Positions 1 to 9,611 are shown, counted from the first letter of the stretch. The stretch is 64,000 nt of DNA from Microbacterium flavum (GCF_018717645.1 NZ_JAFLHG010000004.1:1-64000); one strand, 5' to 3'. A program made the numbers and translations. Notes: generated from the sequence alone by a model not told the origin.

Positions 1-60
1 GGCGCGGGGTGGCGCGGGGCGCGGGCGCGACGCGGGCGCGACGCGCGGGCGACGGAGGCG

Positions 61-1092
61 TCAGCCGGCGAGCGCGAGGACGGGGGCGAGAGCGTCGCGA
101 TCGAGTTCGATCCACGGCCCGGCCGGGTCGACGACGATCCCCGTGAGGCCGGGCTCGGATGCCAGGGTGCGGCCGAGCTGCTCGGGCGTGAGCGGGAGGG
201 GCCCGTCCCCACGGCCCATCGCGATGACCTCGAGGGGGTGCGAGTAGACCTCGAGGCGGCGGATGCCTCCGTCGCCGCGCGCCTCGGCCAGGCCGATCCG
301 CCCCTCGGCATCCCGGTTCCCCGCCACCCATACCGGCACGCGGGTGAGGATCTCGGCGACATCGCCCACGGTCCCCTCGCTGCGGGCGCGCACGAGGATG
401 TTCTTCAGTTCGAAGGGAGCGGGGGCGCCCTGTTCGACGGCCTTCGTGACGAGCTCGATCGGCAGGACGAGACGTGCGCCCTCATTGGTGTGGTCGAGGT
501 AGATGCCGTCGTAGCCCGAATCGATCGCCGTGCGCAGCACGTTGTACGCCGCCTGCCCGAGCGCGGAGGTCTGACCGCCGCTCTCGGCCTGGGCGGAGGC
601 CTGTACGGACTCGCCCCCGCTGAACACGAGCAGGAACCGCTTGTCCTGGAAGGTCGTGATCGCGAGGTTCAGCCCGCGACCGGCGGCGAGGAGCTCCTGC
701 GCGTCTCCCTGCGCCCGCACATAGAGCTGCCCCTGCATCGCCTGGCGCATGACGTTCATGATGTGCGGCGGCTCGGGGTCGGCAGGGAGCGCGCGCAGCG
801 CGTGCTGCAGGAGGACGTTGTCGGGGAGGCCCGGCACCGATTGGGTGACCTCCGGCGGGGCCTCTGCGGCACGGGGCGTCACGGGGAGCGCGGCGGACGG
901 CTCCTCGTCGGCGAGCGGGCGAGCGCTCTCAGGCCCCTGACCGAAGGTGCTGATCGAGATGCCCACCTGGGGGACGGGCTCGGCGGGTGCCTCCGATGCC
1001 CCGGGGCCTTCGGACGCCTCGGGGGCTTCGACGGGGTCGGACGCGGCGGGGGTGGTGTCGCCGCCGGTGCCGCGGCGCGAGAACAATGCCAT
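61..1092 (-). CDS. SseB family protein
   Basis: The protein has 343 residues. The N-terminal 90 residues are low-complexity and rich in Ala, Pro and Glu. They are followed by an SseB-type domain (about residues 95-220, with the stretches ALPADPEPPHIMNVMRQAM and YDGIYLDHT) and a second C-terminal SseB-like half. The family (PF07179) is common in Actinobacteria as a cytoplasmic protein of unclear role; the name comes from enterobacterial SseB. I chose the ATG at 1092 (MALFSRRG) because the 39 residues in front of it in the open frame are an Arg/Ser-rich, non-protein-like extension. It lies just downstream of pcrA on the same strand and may be cotranscribed with it (26-bp gap). Exact function is unknown. 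Confidence 0.8.
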   Translation of the reverse strand: MALFSRRGTGGDTTPAASDPVEAPEASEGPGASEAPAEPVPQVGISISTFGQGPESARPLADEEPSAALPVTPRAAEAPPEVTQSVPGLPDNVLLQHALRALPADPEPPHIMNVMRQAMQGQLYVRAQGDAQELLAAGRGLNLAITTFQDKRFLLVFSGGESVQASAQAESGGQTSALGQAAYNVLRTAIDSGYDGIYLDHTNEGARLVLPIELVTKAVEQGAPAPFELKNILVRARSEGTVGDVAEILTRVPVWVAGNRDAEGRIGLAEARGDGGIRRLEVYSHPLEVIAMGRGDGPLPLTPEQLGRTLASEPGLTGIVVDPAGPWIELDRDALAPVLALAG

Positions 1093-1117
1093 GCCTCGAG
1101 CGTAACGGCGCCTCCGC

Positions 1118-3550
1118 CTACAGCTTCGAGATCGGCGCGATCTTGATGAGGAGCTTCTTCGGGCCGGCGGTATCGAACCGCACGTGCGCGACGCGCTTCG
1201 CGCCCTCACCCGTCACCATGTCCACGCGGCCCTCGCCGAAGTCGTCGTGGCGGATGCGGTCGCCGGGGGCGAGCTCGAGGTCGCCGTTGTCGCGCACCTT
1301 CGCGGGGATGCGGTTGGCGAACTTCGTCAGATCTCCGGCCGGCCTCTCGCGCTTCGGCAGCGGCACGAGGTCATCGCCGTAGCGCGATCCGCCGCTCCAC
1401 CCGCCCCCCGCGCCGGTCCCTGAGCCTGTCGAAGGGCGTCCGTTGAGTGCGCGCGACTTCATCCCGCCTCGGGAGTTCACATCGCCCGGCGACTGACGCC
1501 AGTCGATGAGGGCGTGCGGGATCTCCTGCAGGAACCGGCTCGGCATCGCCGCCGACACCTCGCCGAACTGCGCGCGGGTCATCGCGAGCGAGACATGCAG
1601 CTTCTTCCGGGCGCGGGTGAGCGCGACGTAGAACAGTCTGCGCTCCTCCTGCGGACCGCCGGGCTCGCCGGCGGAGATCCGATGCGGGATGAGGTCCTCC
1701 TCGACGCCCGTCACGAAGACGGCGTCGTACTCGAGCCCCTTCGCCGTGTGCATCGTCATGAGCGAGACCGTCCCCGACGCGTCGTCGAGATCGTCGGCAT
1801 CCGACACCAGCGCGACCTCGGTGAGGAAGTCGAGGACGGTCCCCTCCGGATTGCCCCGCGCGAACTCCCGCGTGACGGCGACGAGCTCGTCGAGGTTTTC
1901 GACCCGCGCCTCGTCCTGCGGGTCCTTCGAGCGCCGCAGCGCGTCGAGGTAACCGCTCTTGTTCAGCAGCACGGTGAGTCCGGCCGTCACCGATGTGGGA
2001 GCCGCCACCTCGCCCGACGCCGGGAGCATGATCGCCGTCGCCTCGGCGAGGACGGCGTCCAGCTGCGCGATCGCCTGCTGGATCTTCGGCCCGACGCCGA
2101 GCGCGGATACATTGGCGAGCGCATCGCGGAAAGTGATCCCCTCCTCCTGCGCGTAGCGCGCGATCGCGGTCTCGGTGACATCTCCGATCCCGCGACGCGG
2201 ACGGTTCAGGATCCGCCGGACGCTCAGCTCGTCGGCCGGATTGGCGACGGCGATGAGGTAGGCGAGCGCGTCTTTGATCTCGGCGCGGTCGTAGAACTTC
2301 GTCCCGCCCATGATCTTGTACGGCACCGCCGCGCGGATGAAGATCTCCTCCAGCGCGCGCGACTGCGAGTTGGTCCGGTAGAACACCGCCATCTCGCTGT
2401 ACGGGATGCCGCGCCGGCGCAGCGCCTCGACCTCGTCGGCGACGAACTGCGCCTCATCGTGCTGCGAGTACCCGGTGAACCCGATGATGGGATCCCCGAG
2501 GCCCACGTCGGTCCACAGCTTCTTGTCCTTGCGGTCGAAGTTGTTCCCGATGACGGCGTTCGCGGCATCCAGGATCGTCTGCGTCGACCGGTAGTTCTGC
2601 TCGAGCAGGACGACCTTCGCGCCCGGGTAGTCGCGCTCGAACTCGGTGATGTTGCGGATGTCGGCGCCGCGGAAGGCGTAGATCGACTGGTCCGAGTCGC
2701 CGACGACGGTGAGCGACGCCGGCTCCGTCTCGTCGAGCAGGGTCCCGCCGTCCCCGGGGGGCCGGGTCAGCTCGTGGATCAGCGCGTACTGGGCGTGGTT
2801 GGTGTCCTGGTACTCGTCGACGAGGATGTGCCGGAATCGCCGCCGGTACACGTCGGCGACGTGCGGGAACGCGCGGAAGAGGTAGACGGTCTGCCCGATG
2901 AGGTCGTCGAAGTCGAACGCGTTGGCGCGTTGGAGAGCGCGCTGGTAGTCGGCGAACAGCTCGGCGAAGACGCGTTCCGCCGGATCGCTGAGGTTCGCGG
3001 AGCGCGCGAAGGACTCGGCATCCGCGAGCTCGTTCTTGAGCTTCGAGATGCGCCCCTGCACGGATGCCGGGGTCAGGCCGAACGCGTCGGCCTCGTGCTC
3101 CTTGACGAGTCGCTTGATGAGCGCGCGCGAGTCGCCGGAGTCGTAGATGGTGAAGTTCTTGGTGAAGCCGAACTGCTCCGCCTCGCGACGGAGGATCCGC
3201 ACGCACGCGGAGTGGAACGTCGAGATCCACATGCCCTGCGCGACGTCGCCGATGAGGCCGCGCACGCGCTCGCGCATCTCGCCCGCGGCCTTGTTCGTGA
3301 AGGTGATGGCGAGGATCTGACTCGGCCACGCCTCGCGGGCGCGCAGCAGAGACGCGATCCGACGGGTGAGGACGCTGGTCTTGCCGGACCCTGCGCCCGC
3401 GACGATGAGGAGGGCGGGTCCGCGGTAGGTGACGGCCTCGCGCTGCGGCTCGTTCAAGCCGGCGAGGAGGTCCTCGTCGAGCCGGGCACCGGCGGGGCCG
3501 ATTCCGGCGCGCACGGATCCGACGATGACGGGTTTGATGGGGTCAGGCAT
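1118..3550 (-). CDS. pcrA: ATP-dependent DNA helicase PcrA/UvrD
   Basis: This is a superfamily 1A 3'-5' DNA helicase of 810 residues, the usual length for actinobacterial PcrA/UvrD1. Visible motifs are the Q motif NEPQREAV (about 33-40), Walker A AGAGSGKT (51-58), Walker B/motif II DEYQDTN (about 245), motif III GDSDQSIYAFRG, motif IV EQNYRS and motif VI VALTRARKKLH. The C-terminus holds the Tudor-like segment DRIRHDDFGEGRV that binds RNA polymerase in this family. The enzyme unwinds DNA in nucleotide excision and mismatch-type repair and dislodges stalled polymerase. Start ATG at 3550 gives MPDPIKPVIV. The sseB-like gene follows on the same strand. Confidence 0.95.
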   Translation of the reverse strand: MPDPIKPVIVGSVRAGIGPAGARLDEDLLAGLNEPQREAVTYRGPALLIVAGAGSGKTSVLTRRIASLLRAREAWPSQILAITFTNKAAGEMRERVRGLIGDVAQGMWISTFHSACVRILRREAEQFGFTKNFTIYDSGDSRALIKRLVKEHEADAFGLTPASVQGRISKLKNELADAESFARSANLSDPAERVFAELFADYQRALQRANAFDFDDLIGQTVYLFRAFPHVADVYRRRFRHILVDEYQDTNHAQYALIHELTRPPGDGGTLLDETEPASLTVVGDSDQSIYAFRGADIRNITEFERDYPGAKVVLLEQNYRSTQTILDAANAVIGNNFDRKDKKLWTDVGLGDPIIGFTGYSQHDEAQFVADEVEALRRRGIPYSEMAVFYRTNSQSRALEEIFIRAAVPYKIMGGTKFYDRAEIKDALAYLIAVANPADELSVRRILNRPRRGIGDVTETAIARYAQEEGITFRDALANVSALGVGPKIQQAIAQLDAVLAEATAIMLPASGEVAAPTSVTAGLTVLLNKSGYLDALRRSKDPQDEARVENLDELVAVTREFARGNPEGTVLDFLTEVALVSDADDLDDASGTVSLMTMHTAKGLEYDAVFVTGVEEDLIPHRISAGEPGGPQEERRLFYVALTRARKKLHVSLAMTRAQFGEVSAAMPSRFLQEIPHALIDWRQSPGDVNSRGGMKSRALNGRPSTGSGTGAGGGWSGGSRYGDDLVPLPKRERPAGDLTKFANRIPAKVRDNGDLELAPGDRIRHDDFGEGRVDMVTGEGAKRVAHVRFDTAGPKKLLIKIAPISKL

Positions 3551-3682
3551 GTCCCCTCAAGTCTAGGTCGGGGCTCCGACCTCGCTGTCCGGGAGACCGG
3601 CGCCCGCGAGGCCGGCGCACGGGAGACCGCCGCCCGGGACTCGGCGCTCATCCCCGGCATCCGGTCAGGAGGAGCGGCGAGA

Positions 3683-4090
3683 ATGGATGCCATGCGCACG
3701 ATCCTCAACATCGTCTGGGTCATCTTCGCCGGATTCGGCCTCTTCCTCGGGTACGTCGCCGCCGGGATCCTGCTGTGCATCCCGATCATCACGATCCCGT
3801 GGGCGATCGCCTCGTTCCGCACGGCAGGGTATGTGATCTGGCCGTTCGGGCGGACCATCGTGCCGAAGCCCACGGCCGGCGTCGGGTCGTTCATCGGCAA
3901 CGTCATCTGGGTGATCCTGGCCGGATGGTGGCTGGCGCTCGGACACCTCGTCACGGGCGTCGCCCTGTGCATCACGATCATCGGCATCCCGATGGCGATC
4001 GCCGACTTCAAGATGATCCCGATCTCGCTCATGCCCCTGGGCAAGGACATCGTCTCGACTCGTCAGGGAGCGTTCGACCGGACGCTCTGA
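3683..4090 (+). CDS. YccF-family inner membrane protein
   Basis: This is a small membrane protein of 135 residues with two duplicated YccF domains (PF03733). Each has a long hydrophobic helix pair around the motif IWVILAGWWLALGH / CIPIITIPWAIASF. The duplicated C-I-P/T-I-I-x-I-P pattern is diagnostic. Function is unknown; the family lies in the cytoplasmic membrane. A strong AGGAGGA at 3667-3673 sits 9 bases before the ATG at 3683 and decides that start over the ATG at 3692. It is divergent from pcrA, with a 132-bp gap between the two starts. Confidence 0.88.
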   Translation: MDAMRTILNIVWVIFAGFGLFLGYVAAGILLCIPIITIPWAIASFRTAGYVIWPFGRTIVPKPTAGVGSFIGNVIWVILAGWWLALGHLVTGVALCITIIGIPMAIADFKMIPISLMPLGKDIVSTRQGAFDRTL

Positions 4091-4138
4091 GGCCCGGGAT
4101 GCCGCGTATCCGGCGCGCGCGACGGATACGCTGGCGCG

Positions 4139-4876
4139 ATGGACGAGGTGCTCCCCGGCGGCAACATGAACGCGGTCGTCCGCGACGGAGACAGCGTCCT
4201 GCGCAACGCGGGGCCCTGGACTCCGACCGTGCATCGCTACCTGCGCTACCTGGAGATGGCCGGCGTCGACGGCATCCCCCGCCCCGTGGGCATCGAGGAG
4301 GGTCGCGAGCGCCTCTCGTTCGTCGAGGGCGACGTCCCGCTGTATCCCCTCCCTGCGTGGGTGTGGGACGACGCCGTGATCGCGGCCGGCGCGCGGCGCC
4401 TGCGCGAGCTGCACGATGCGAGCGTGGGCTTCGGGCTCGACGGCGCCATCTGGCAGTCGCCCGCGAAGGTGCCCGCCGAGGTCATCTGCCACAACGACTT
4501 CGCCCCGCACAATCTCGTCTTCCGGGGCGGCGCGCTCGTGGGCGCGATCGACTTCGACATGTGCTCCCCCGGCCCGCGTCTCTGGGACATCGCGTATTTC
4601 GCCACGCGCGTGGTGCCGCTCACCGAAGCGACGCCGACGGGCGCTCCCGGCATGGACGACGCGCGGAGGCGCGTCGCGCTGCTGCTGCGCAGCTACGGGT
4701 CGGATGCCACGTGGAGAGATGTGCTGCGCGTGGCATCCATTCGCCTCCACGACCTGGCCGAGCTCTCGATCCGCAAGGCGGACGAGCTCAGCAAGCCGCA
4801 TCTGCGGGAGGAGGCCGAGGAATACGCGTCCGACGCCCGGTACCTCCGCGCGCTCCTGACGGGGGCGCCCGGCTGA
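4139..4876 (+). CDS. APH-fold phosphotransferase
   Basis: This 245-residue protein has the aminoglycoside phosphotransferase fold (PF01636). It shows the catalytic loop HNDFAPHN (118-125, Brenner-type HxDxxxxN) and the metal-binding IDFD (137-140). The protein is short, and its N-terminal lobe (about residues 8-60) lacks a clear glycine-rich loop, so it may be a kinase for a small metabolite rather than an antibiotic-resistance enzyme. The substrate cannot be told from sequence. It lies alone between yccF and the catalase gene. The start ATG at 4139 is the first in the frame and gives MDEVLPGGN. Confidence 0.8.
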   Translation: MDEVLPGGNMNAVVRDGDSVLRNAGPWTPTVHRYLRYLEMAGVDGIPRPVGIEEGRERLSFVEGDVPLYPLPAWVWDDAVIAAGARRLRELHDASVGFGLDGAIWQSPAKVPAEVICHNDFAPHNLVFRGGALVGAIDFDMCSPGPRLWDIAYFATRVVPLTEATPTGAPGMDDARRRVALLLRSYGSDATWRDVLRVASIRLHDLAELSIRKADELSKPHLREEAEEYASDARYLRALLTGAPG

Positions 4877-4943
4877 CGCGGCGGCTGACACCGCTGCCGG
4901 CTCACGCGGCCGCCGGCTCACACGGCGCCCGGCTAACACCGCG
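4868..4943. repeat. Degenerate tandem repeat between kinase and catalase
   Basis: About five imperfect copies of a 15-17-bp unit with core cCGGCTnACnCnGC lie head to tail after the kinase gene. The first overlaps the stop codon. No ORF is apparent. It could be replication slippage; no role is evident. Confidence 0.45.
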
Positions 4944-5047
4944 CTTCGGAGCCCGCAAGGGGGACGCGGGCCCGCGGCTCGGCCCGTAGCGTGGGCGGGG
5001 TGAGTGCCCCTCACGCCACGGAACCGACGACGGAAAGAGATCCGACG

Positions 5048-6652
5048 ATGACCGACCCCCGCACCCCCGACGACCGTCCCCGCACCGGAGAACCGTCGGT
5101 GCAGACCGCTCCGTCCCCCGAGGCCGCCCTCGGCTCGACGACCGACACCGGCGCACCCGCGCCGAGCGACCGCAACTCGCTGACGGTGGGCGCCGACGGC
5201 CCGATCCTGCTGCACGATGTGCACTTCCTCAACCAGATGGCGCACTTCAATCGTGAGCGGGTGCCCGAGCGGAACGTCCACGCCAAGGGCTCGGGCGCGT
5301 TCGGGTTCTTCGAGACCACGGCCGACGTCAGCGCCTACACGAAGGCATCCCTGTTCCAGCCGGGTGCGCGCACCGACATGCTCGCGCGCTTCTCGACCGT
5401 CGCGGGCGAGCAGGGGTCGCCCGACACCTGGCGTGACCCGCGCGGGTTCGCGCTGAAGTTCTACACCGATGAGGGCAACTACGACCTCGTCGGCAACAAC
5501 ACCCCGGTCTTCTTCATCCGCGACGCGATGAAGTTCCCGCACTTCATCCGGTCGCAGAAGCGCCGGGGCGGCAATGGGCTGCGCGACAACAACATGCAGT
5601 GGGACTTCTGGACCCTCAACCCCGAGTCCGCGCACCAGGTGACCTACCTCATGGGAGACCGCGGCATCCCTCGCTCGTACCGCCACATGAACGGCTACGG
5701 CTCGCACACGTACCTGTGGGTGAACGCCGCGGGCGACAAGCACTGGGTGAAGTACCACTTCCACGCCGACCAGCCCATCGAAGGGCTCCCGGACGCCGAC
5801 GCGACCCGCATCGCCGGGGAGGATGCCGACTTCCATCGTCGGGACCTGTGGGATGCCGTCGAGCGGGGTGAATTCCCGAGCTGGACGCTCTCGGTGCAGC
5901 TCATGCCCTACGAGGACGCGAAGACGTACCGCCTCAACCCGTTCGACCTGACGAAGATCTGGCCGCACGCCGACTACCCCCTCCATGAGGTGGGCCGGAT
6001 GACGCTCGACCGCAATCCGGAGAACTTCTTCGCGGAGATCGAGCAGGCCGCCTTCGAGCCGTCCGCGCTCGTGCCCGGCATCGGGTTCTCCCCCGACAAG
6101 ATGCTCCTCGGCCGCGCGTTCGCCTACGCGGACACCCATCGCCACCGCATCGGCGCGAACTACCTGCAGCTTCCGGTCAACCGCCCGCACGTCGAGGTGA
6201 ACACGTACACGAAGGACGGGCCCATGGCCTACGACCACACCGGGGATGACCCGGTGTACGCCCCGAACTCCTTCGGTCGGGGCTACGCCGACACCGTCGG
6301 CGAGGTCGACCCGGGCTGGGAGGTGGACGGAGACATGGTGCGCGAGGCATATACGCTCCGCGCAGACGACGACGACTTCTCCCAGCCGGGTGCGCTCGTG
6401 CGCGACGTATGGAACGACGAGCAGCGCGCCGCCTTCGTCAAGACGGTGGCCGGACACCTCCTGGGCGGCGTCACGGGCGACGTCCTCGAGCGCGCGTTCG
6501 CGTATTGGAAGGCGGTCGATGAGGCGACCGGCACCGAGATCGAGAAGCTCGTCCGCGGGGACGCCGACCTCGGCGGCCCCGGCGGTCAGCCGGACGCCGC
6601 CGCCGAGGATGCCGAAGGTCCGATCGTCGAGAAGAACACGCACGCGGGATGA
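5048..6652 (+). CDS. katA: Monofunctional heme catalase
   Basis: This is a small-subunit (clade 3 type) heme catalase of 534 residues, which converts hydrogen peroxide to oxygen and water in the cytoplasm. The distal His lies in [15 protein letters not shown] (His78), the conserved Asn in the [14 protein letters not shown] region, and the proximal heme ligand Tyr in the [14 protein letters not shown] block. The N-terminal 45 residues are Pro/Thr/Asp-rich, and the last 20 residues form an acidic tail ([10 protein letters not shown]). The start is the ATG at 5048, preceded by GGAAAGAG; an upstream in-frame GTG at 4991 is less likely. There is no adjacent furA-type regulator in the window. Confidence 0.95.
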   Translation: MTDPRTPDDRPRTGEPSVQTAPSPEAALGSTTDTGAPAPSDRNSLTVGADGPILLHDVHFLNQMAHFNRERVPERNVHAKGSGAFGFFETTADVSAYTKASLFQPGARTDMLARFSTVAGEQGSPDTWRDPRGFALKFYTDEGNYDLVGNNTPVFFIRDAMKFPHFIRSQKRRGGNGLRDNNMQWDFWTLNPESAHQVTYLMGDRGIPRSYRHMNGYGSHTYLWVNAAGDKHWVKYHFHADQPIEGLPDADATRIAGEDADFHRRDLWDAVERGEFPSWTLSVQLMPYEDAKTYRLNPFDLTKIWPHADYPLHEVGRMTLDRNPENFFAEIEQAAFEPSALVPGIGFSPDKMLLGRAFAYADTHRHRIGANYLQLPVNRPHVEVNTYTKDGPMAYDHTGDDPVYAPNSFGRGYADTVGEVDPGWEVDGDMVREAYTLRADDDDFSQPGALVRDVWNDEQRAAFVKTVAGHLLGGVTGDVLERAFAYWKAVDEATGTEIEKLVRGDADLGGPGGQPDAAAEDAEGPIVEKNTHAG

Positions 6653-6786
6653 CCCGCGGGCTCGGACCGTCACACGGCGTCGTATGACGCAACGCCCCGA
6701 CACACTCGGGGACGGTGTCGACGGTCCGGGCTAACGTGGCAGCGTTCCGTCGACACCTCGCTCCGGCGACGTTCCGGCGGACGCAT

Positions 6787-6862
6787 CGCGGCGATCCGGG
6801 TGGTCCCGGGCACCGGCTCATACCCGGGTGCGTTGCGGGTTCGACTCCCGCCGTCGCGTCCA
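6787..6862 (+). tRNA. Atypical tRNA-like gene, anticodon CAT (Met-like)
   Basis: The 76 nt can be folded as a cloverleaf. The acceptor is CGCGGCG/CGTCGCG (seven pairs, one G-U), the D stem CCGG/CCGG, the anticodon loop CTCATAC (CAT at 6819-6821), the T arm GCGGG-TTCGACT-CCCGC, the discriminator T and an encoded CCA. Odd points are A instead of T at position 8, no A14, and an A-G mismatch at the top of the anticodon stem. It may therefore be a divergent tRNA-Met/Ile2 or a pseudo-tRNA. Its 3' end is the integration target of the element that follows. Confidence 0.5.
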
Positions 6863-6951
6863 TGTCTGAACGGCTGCGATCCCAGTCATAGCAAGGGATC
6901 GTGGTAGCTCAATCAGCGTCCGAAGGCGCCAGTGGACGCGGTTTGGACACA
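6840..6951. other. Left attachment site (attL-like) with integrase arm motifs
   Basis: The site contains the T-loop end of the tRNA (TTCGACTCCC, 6840-6849), a hairpin core (6876-6902, CGATCCC/GGGATCG arms) and a pair of GGAC[AG]C motifs 11 bp apart (6934 and 6945). The same three parts recur in the same order and with nearly the same spacing at 47332-47445 and 51103-51216. The right part overlaps the integrase stop codon. Confidence 0.65.
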
Positions 6952-8090
6952 ATCGCGGTCGTACGAGCCTGGTCGAGGGCGGCCGAAACGGCATCAACAT
7001 CGTCATCGAAGAGGTCTGCGTACACGTCCAGCGTCATGGCTGCAGAGGCGTGCCCGAGCATCCGCTGGACGGCCTTCACATTCGCTCCTGATGCGATTGC
7101 GAGCGACGCCGCGGTGTGCCTCAGATCGTGCACCGTCATCCTGGGCAGGCCGGCATTGGCGAGCGCACGCATGAACCACGAACGCGACGTGCCGGAAGAA
7201 CGTGGCCGCTGCATGTACTCGTCGCCTTCGCCGAACAACAGGGCGCGAGGCTCCTTGCCCTCGGCGAGCGCGCCAAGCGGTTCTGCGAGGAAGTGGGGGT
7301 AGCCGACAGAGCGCAGTTCATGGGTCTTCGGAGTTCCGACGTGCAGCTCGGAGCCGACCCGCACAGCGTTCTCGTTGACGGAAAGTCGACGACGGTTCAG
7401 GTCGAGATCTCGCACGCGGAGGGCCGAAAGCTCACCCCACCGAAGACCCGTGTATGCCGCTGCATAGACGATGGTCGCGTGCGCCGGCCCGGCGGCGCGT
7501 GCAAGCCGCTCCACTTCATCGTGGCTCAGGTACACATGGCGCTTCTTGCTCTTTCGCGGGAGGTCGACGCCGCGCGCTGGGTTGCGCGCGATGCGGCGAT
7601 CCCGGACCGCTACGTCGAGGACTGCGGCGAGAACGCCGTAGACGCGAATCACGACCGTTGCGCTCTTGGGTCGTTTCGCGACCTCGGCCGTCCTGGCGTG
7701 ATAGCGGCGGACGGTACGGGCCGTGCCGGCACTTACCTGAGTGATCCACTTCTGCACGTCGCTGTGTGTGACCGCCCCGAGCGGCACCGAGCCCCACCGA
7801 GGCTCAACGTAGACGCGCCAGGCGTCGTCCAGCAGTTTGTAACTGGACGGCTTGAGCTTCATGCGCTTCACATCGAGCCAGTCGGGAGCGAGTTCACCCA
7901 CCGTCACGCGCGAACCCGCGGGGTCGATGAAGTCTCCCGTCTGGATCTGGGACTCGACAGAGATCAGATATCGCTCGGCCTCACGTTTTGTCCGGAACCC
8001 GCGCTTCGCGCCTTGCCGATGGTCGGGGCGTCGATATCGCACACGGTAGCGACGGCCCGATGCCGTGTCATACGGCTCGATGCTTCCCAT
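6909..8090 (-). CDS. int: Tyrosine site-specific integrase
   Basis: This is a 393-residue phage/ICE-type tyrosine recombinase. An N-terminal AP2-like arm-binding segment (about 8-50) is followed by a SAM-like core-binding domain (about 62-170) and the catalytic domain. The catalytic set is complete: Arg217 (YTGLRWGEL), Lys255 (GTPKTHE), His321 and Arg324 (HDLRHTA), His347 (MLGHAS) and nucleophile Tyr357 (LDVYADL). It should integrate and excise the element at the tRNA 3' end. The start is ATG 8090 with GAGG six bases upstream. The 3' end of the gene overlaps the P'-type arm motifs of the attachment site. Confidence 0.95.
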   Translation of the reverse strand: MGSIEPYDTASGRRYRVRYRRPDHRQGAKRGFRTKREAERYLISVESQIQTGDFIDPAGSRVTVGELAPDWLDVKRMKLKPSSYKLLDDAWRVYVEPRWGSVPLGAVTHSDVQKWITQVSAGTARTVRRYHARTAEVAKRPKSATVVIRVYGVLAAVLDVAVRDRRIARNPARGVDLPRKSKKRHVYLSHDEVERLARAAGPAHATIVYAAAYTGLRWGELSALRVRDLDLNRRRLSVNENAVRVGSELHVGTPKTHELRSVGYPHFLAEPLGALAEGKEPRALLFGEGDEYMQRPRSSGTSRSWFMRALANAGLPRMTVHDLRHTAASLAIASGANVKAVQRMLGHASAAMTLDVYADLFDDDVDAVSAALDQARTTAIVSKPRPLAPSDAD

Positions 8091-8441
8091 CGCGCACCTC
8101 AGAATCTAATTTGCGGATCTCCTCTGCCTTTCAACATATACTCTATTCTGGCTTCGGCCACCGCGGCGCCTCAACCAGCACTCAGAACGTGGCCACCCTG
8201 GGGAATCTCATCCATGACCGACGAACAAAGGCGTGACTATAGGTGAAGACGGCCGCGATGGACTCAGCCTTCGAGCAGGCGAGCAGGCTGACTACCGTCC
8301 TCCAGTTGGGATCTCGCATGATCGGATTGCCAACGACGGCTCTCGACAATGTGGCAGATCGCGGACATCCATCGTCATCAACTAGTGCGCAATTGCCCCA
8401 ATCTGCGACATACTGTGCCGACGCGTGTGGGGAGGCATCTG
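8091..8441. promoter_or_regulatory. Intergenic region with integrase promoter
   Basis: These 351 bp lie between divergent genes and are AT-richer than the surroundings. On the minus strand a TTGAAA and a downstream TTAGAT, 19 bp apart, could be the integrase promoter. Short frames here have no protein-like features. Nothing else is recognised. Confidence 0.3.
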
Positions 8442-8954
8442 ATGGGGCGCGAGCTCGTTGAGATCGACAATCGCGGACAGATAACTTGGGCGACGGCTGT
8501 AGGACGGGTCGCTGACGCCCTTAACCCGCTGGGTCACGTGGCACGGATGGTTGCTGAACTCAATGCATGTGTCGTCGACCATCGACGGATGGACCTTGCG
8601 CTCCGGCGACTTCAGGCCCAACGCGAGGTCGTCAACTTTGAGATGAAGGAGCAGTGGCTTTACCGGCACAGGAAGCTCACGGTGATCTTTGACGGCCACG
8701 CTGATCAGATGCGTGAGACACAGATTCTCGCGCGCCGACTCGGCCAGGCGTACGACAACGCCGTCGTCATGTCGGTAAACCCTTCCGAGCCAGACGAAGT
8801 GCGGCTGCTTTCCCAGCAAACGACGGTTGCGATGGGAGCCCAGATGCTGGGTCTCCATGGCCAGCGCGGCGACCTTCTCATCGGGCTTGCGCGAGTGTTT
8901 CAACTCGGCGAGGTCACGCCAGACGTGGCGCTGTGGCGCAGCCTGGAGGCTTGA
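8442..8954 (+). CDS. Hypothetical protein (170 aa)
   Basis: I do not recognise a family. The protein starts MGRELVEIDNRGQITW. It has a helical, charged middle (MDLALRRLQAQREVVNFEMKEQWLYRHRKL) and a hydrophobic Gly/Leu segment (MGAQMLGLHGQRGDLLIGLARVF). No signal peptide or clear transmembrane helix is seen. A GGGGAGG at 8429-8435 sits 7 bases before ATG 8442 and sets this start over the in-frame ATG at 8349. The next gene starts on the base after its stop, so the two are probably translated together. Its position beside the integrase suggests accessory cargo. Confidence 0.6.
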   Translation: MGRELVEIDNRGQITWATAVGRVADALNPLGHVARMVAELNACVVDHRRMDLALRRLQAQREVVNFEMKEQWLYRHRKLTVIFDGHADQMRETQILARRLGQAYDNAVVMSVNPSEPDEVRLLSQQTTVAMGAQMLGLHGQRGDLLIGLARVFQLGEVTPDVALWRSLEA

Positions 8955-9611
8955 GTGGATCCCCTCCTGCTGCTCCTCATCGTCGGGATCGTTGTCGTTG
9001 TCGTTGCCATCGTCATTGCGCAATCTCGAAGCAGGCGTGGATCTACTGAACAACCGATCGCCGTCGAACCCGTAACGCCGTCTCTCACCCAGGCTCGTGC
9101 TGTTCAACATCAGGCAGGAGCCCAGATCAGGGAGTTGAAGGCAGCCCGAGAAGAGATCGAACGGAAGACCGTCGAGTTACAGGACGCTGTCAAGCGGGAT
9201 GTGCGCCGGGCCAACTTCCGCCAGCTGCGTGACATGCATTACGCGAGCAAGAAGACGGCCGACGCGTGGTACGACCACAAGCGAAGTGCGACCGAGACTC
9301 GGAAACGCCTTTCGCGTGGCCTAGATCAATACCGCGAACGGAAGAGAACACTTGCTCGCCAGCGGGATGCCTCGAGTGGAACTCGAAGGTCCGAATCGAT
9401 TGCTGAGATCTCGTCAGTCCAATCAGTCATCGACGGCCACTACCAGATGCTGAAATCGATCGATGCTGAGATCTCGAACGGCGGCCAGCGTCTCGACCAG
9501 TTCAACATCAATACGGGGACGCTTCGTGACTATATTCGGGACAATTGTGGCCCCGAGGGCCGTGAGTGGTACATCGCGCTTCAAGCGCGAAAGCAACAGA
9601 GGCTGGGATAG
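8955..9611 (+). CDS. Membrane-anchored coiled-coil protein
   Basis: The 218-residue protein starts with GTG directly after the TGA of the upstream gene; GGAGG at 8945-8949 is the likely binding site. Residues 3-22 form one strong transmembrane helix (LLLLLIVGIVVVVVAIVIAQ), followed by a basic stop-transfer RSRR. The rest is a long, charged, mainly helical region (about 50-150, e.g. REEIERKTVELQDAVKRDVR) likely to form coiled coil on the cytoplasmic side. No family is recognised. It pairs with the 170-aa gene, and the EcsC-family gene is convergent 82 bp downstream. Confidence 0.6.
   Translation: MDPLLLLLIVGIVVVVVAIVIAQSRSRRGSTEQPIAVEPVTPSLTQARAVQHQAGAQIRELKAAREEIERKTVELQDAVKRDVRRANFRQLRDMHYASKKTADAWYDHKRSATETRKRLSRGLDQYRERKRTLARQRDASSGTRRSESIAEISSVQSVIDGHYQMLKSIDAEISNGGQRLDQFNINTGTLRDYIRDNCGPEGREWYIALQARKQQRLG

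Noticed and set aside
1514..4090. 858-codon plus-strand frame that ends with yccF
   Set aside because: Only the last 135 residues are real (YccF); the rest is antisense to pcrA.
3665..6703. 1012-codon open frame on the minus strand opposite yccF, the kinase and catalase
   Set aside because: It is antisense to well-supported genes and its translation is Arg/Val/Asp-rich without domains; long antisense frames are expected at this GC content.
8243..8461. 72-codon plus-strand frame after the integrase
   Set aside because: No ribosome-binding site, overlaps the better-supported start at 8442, and has no protein-like pattern.
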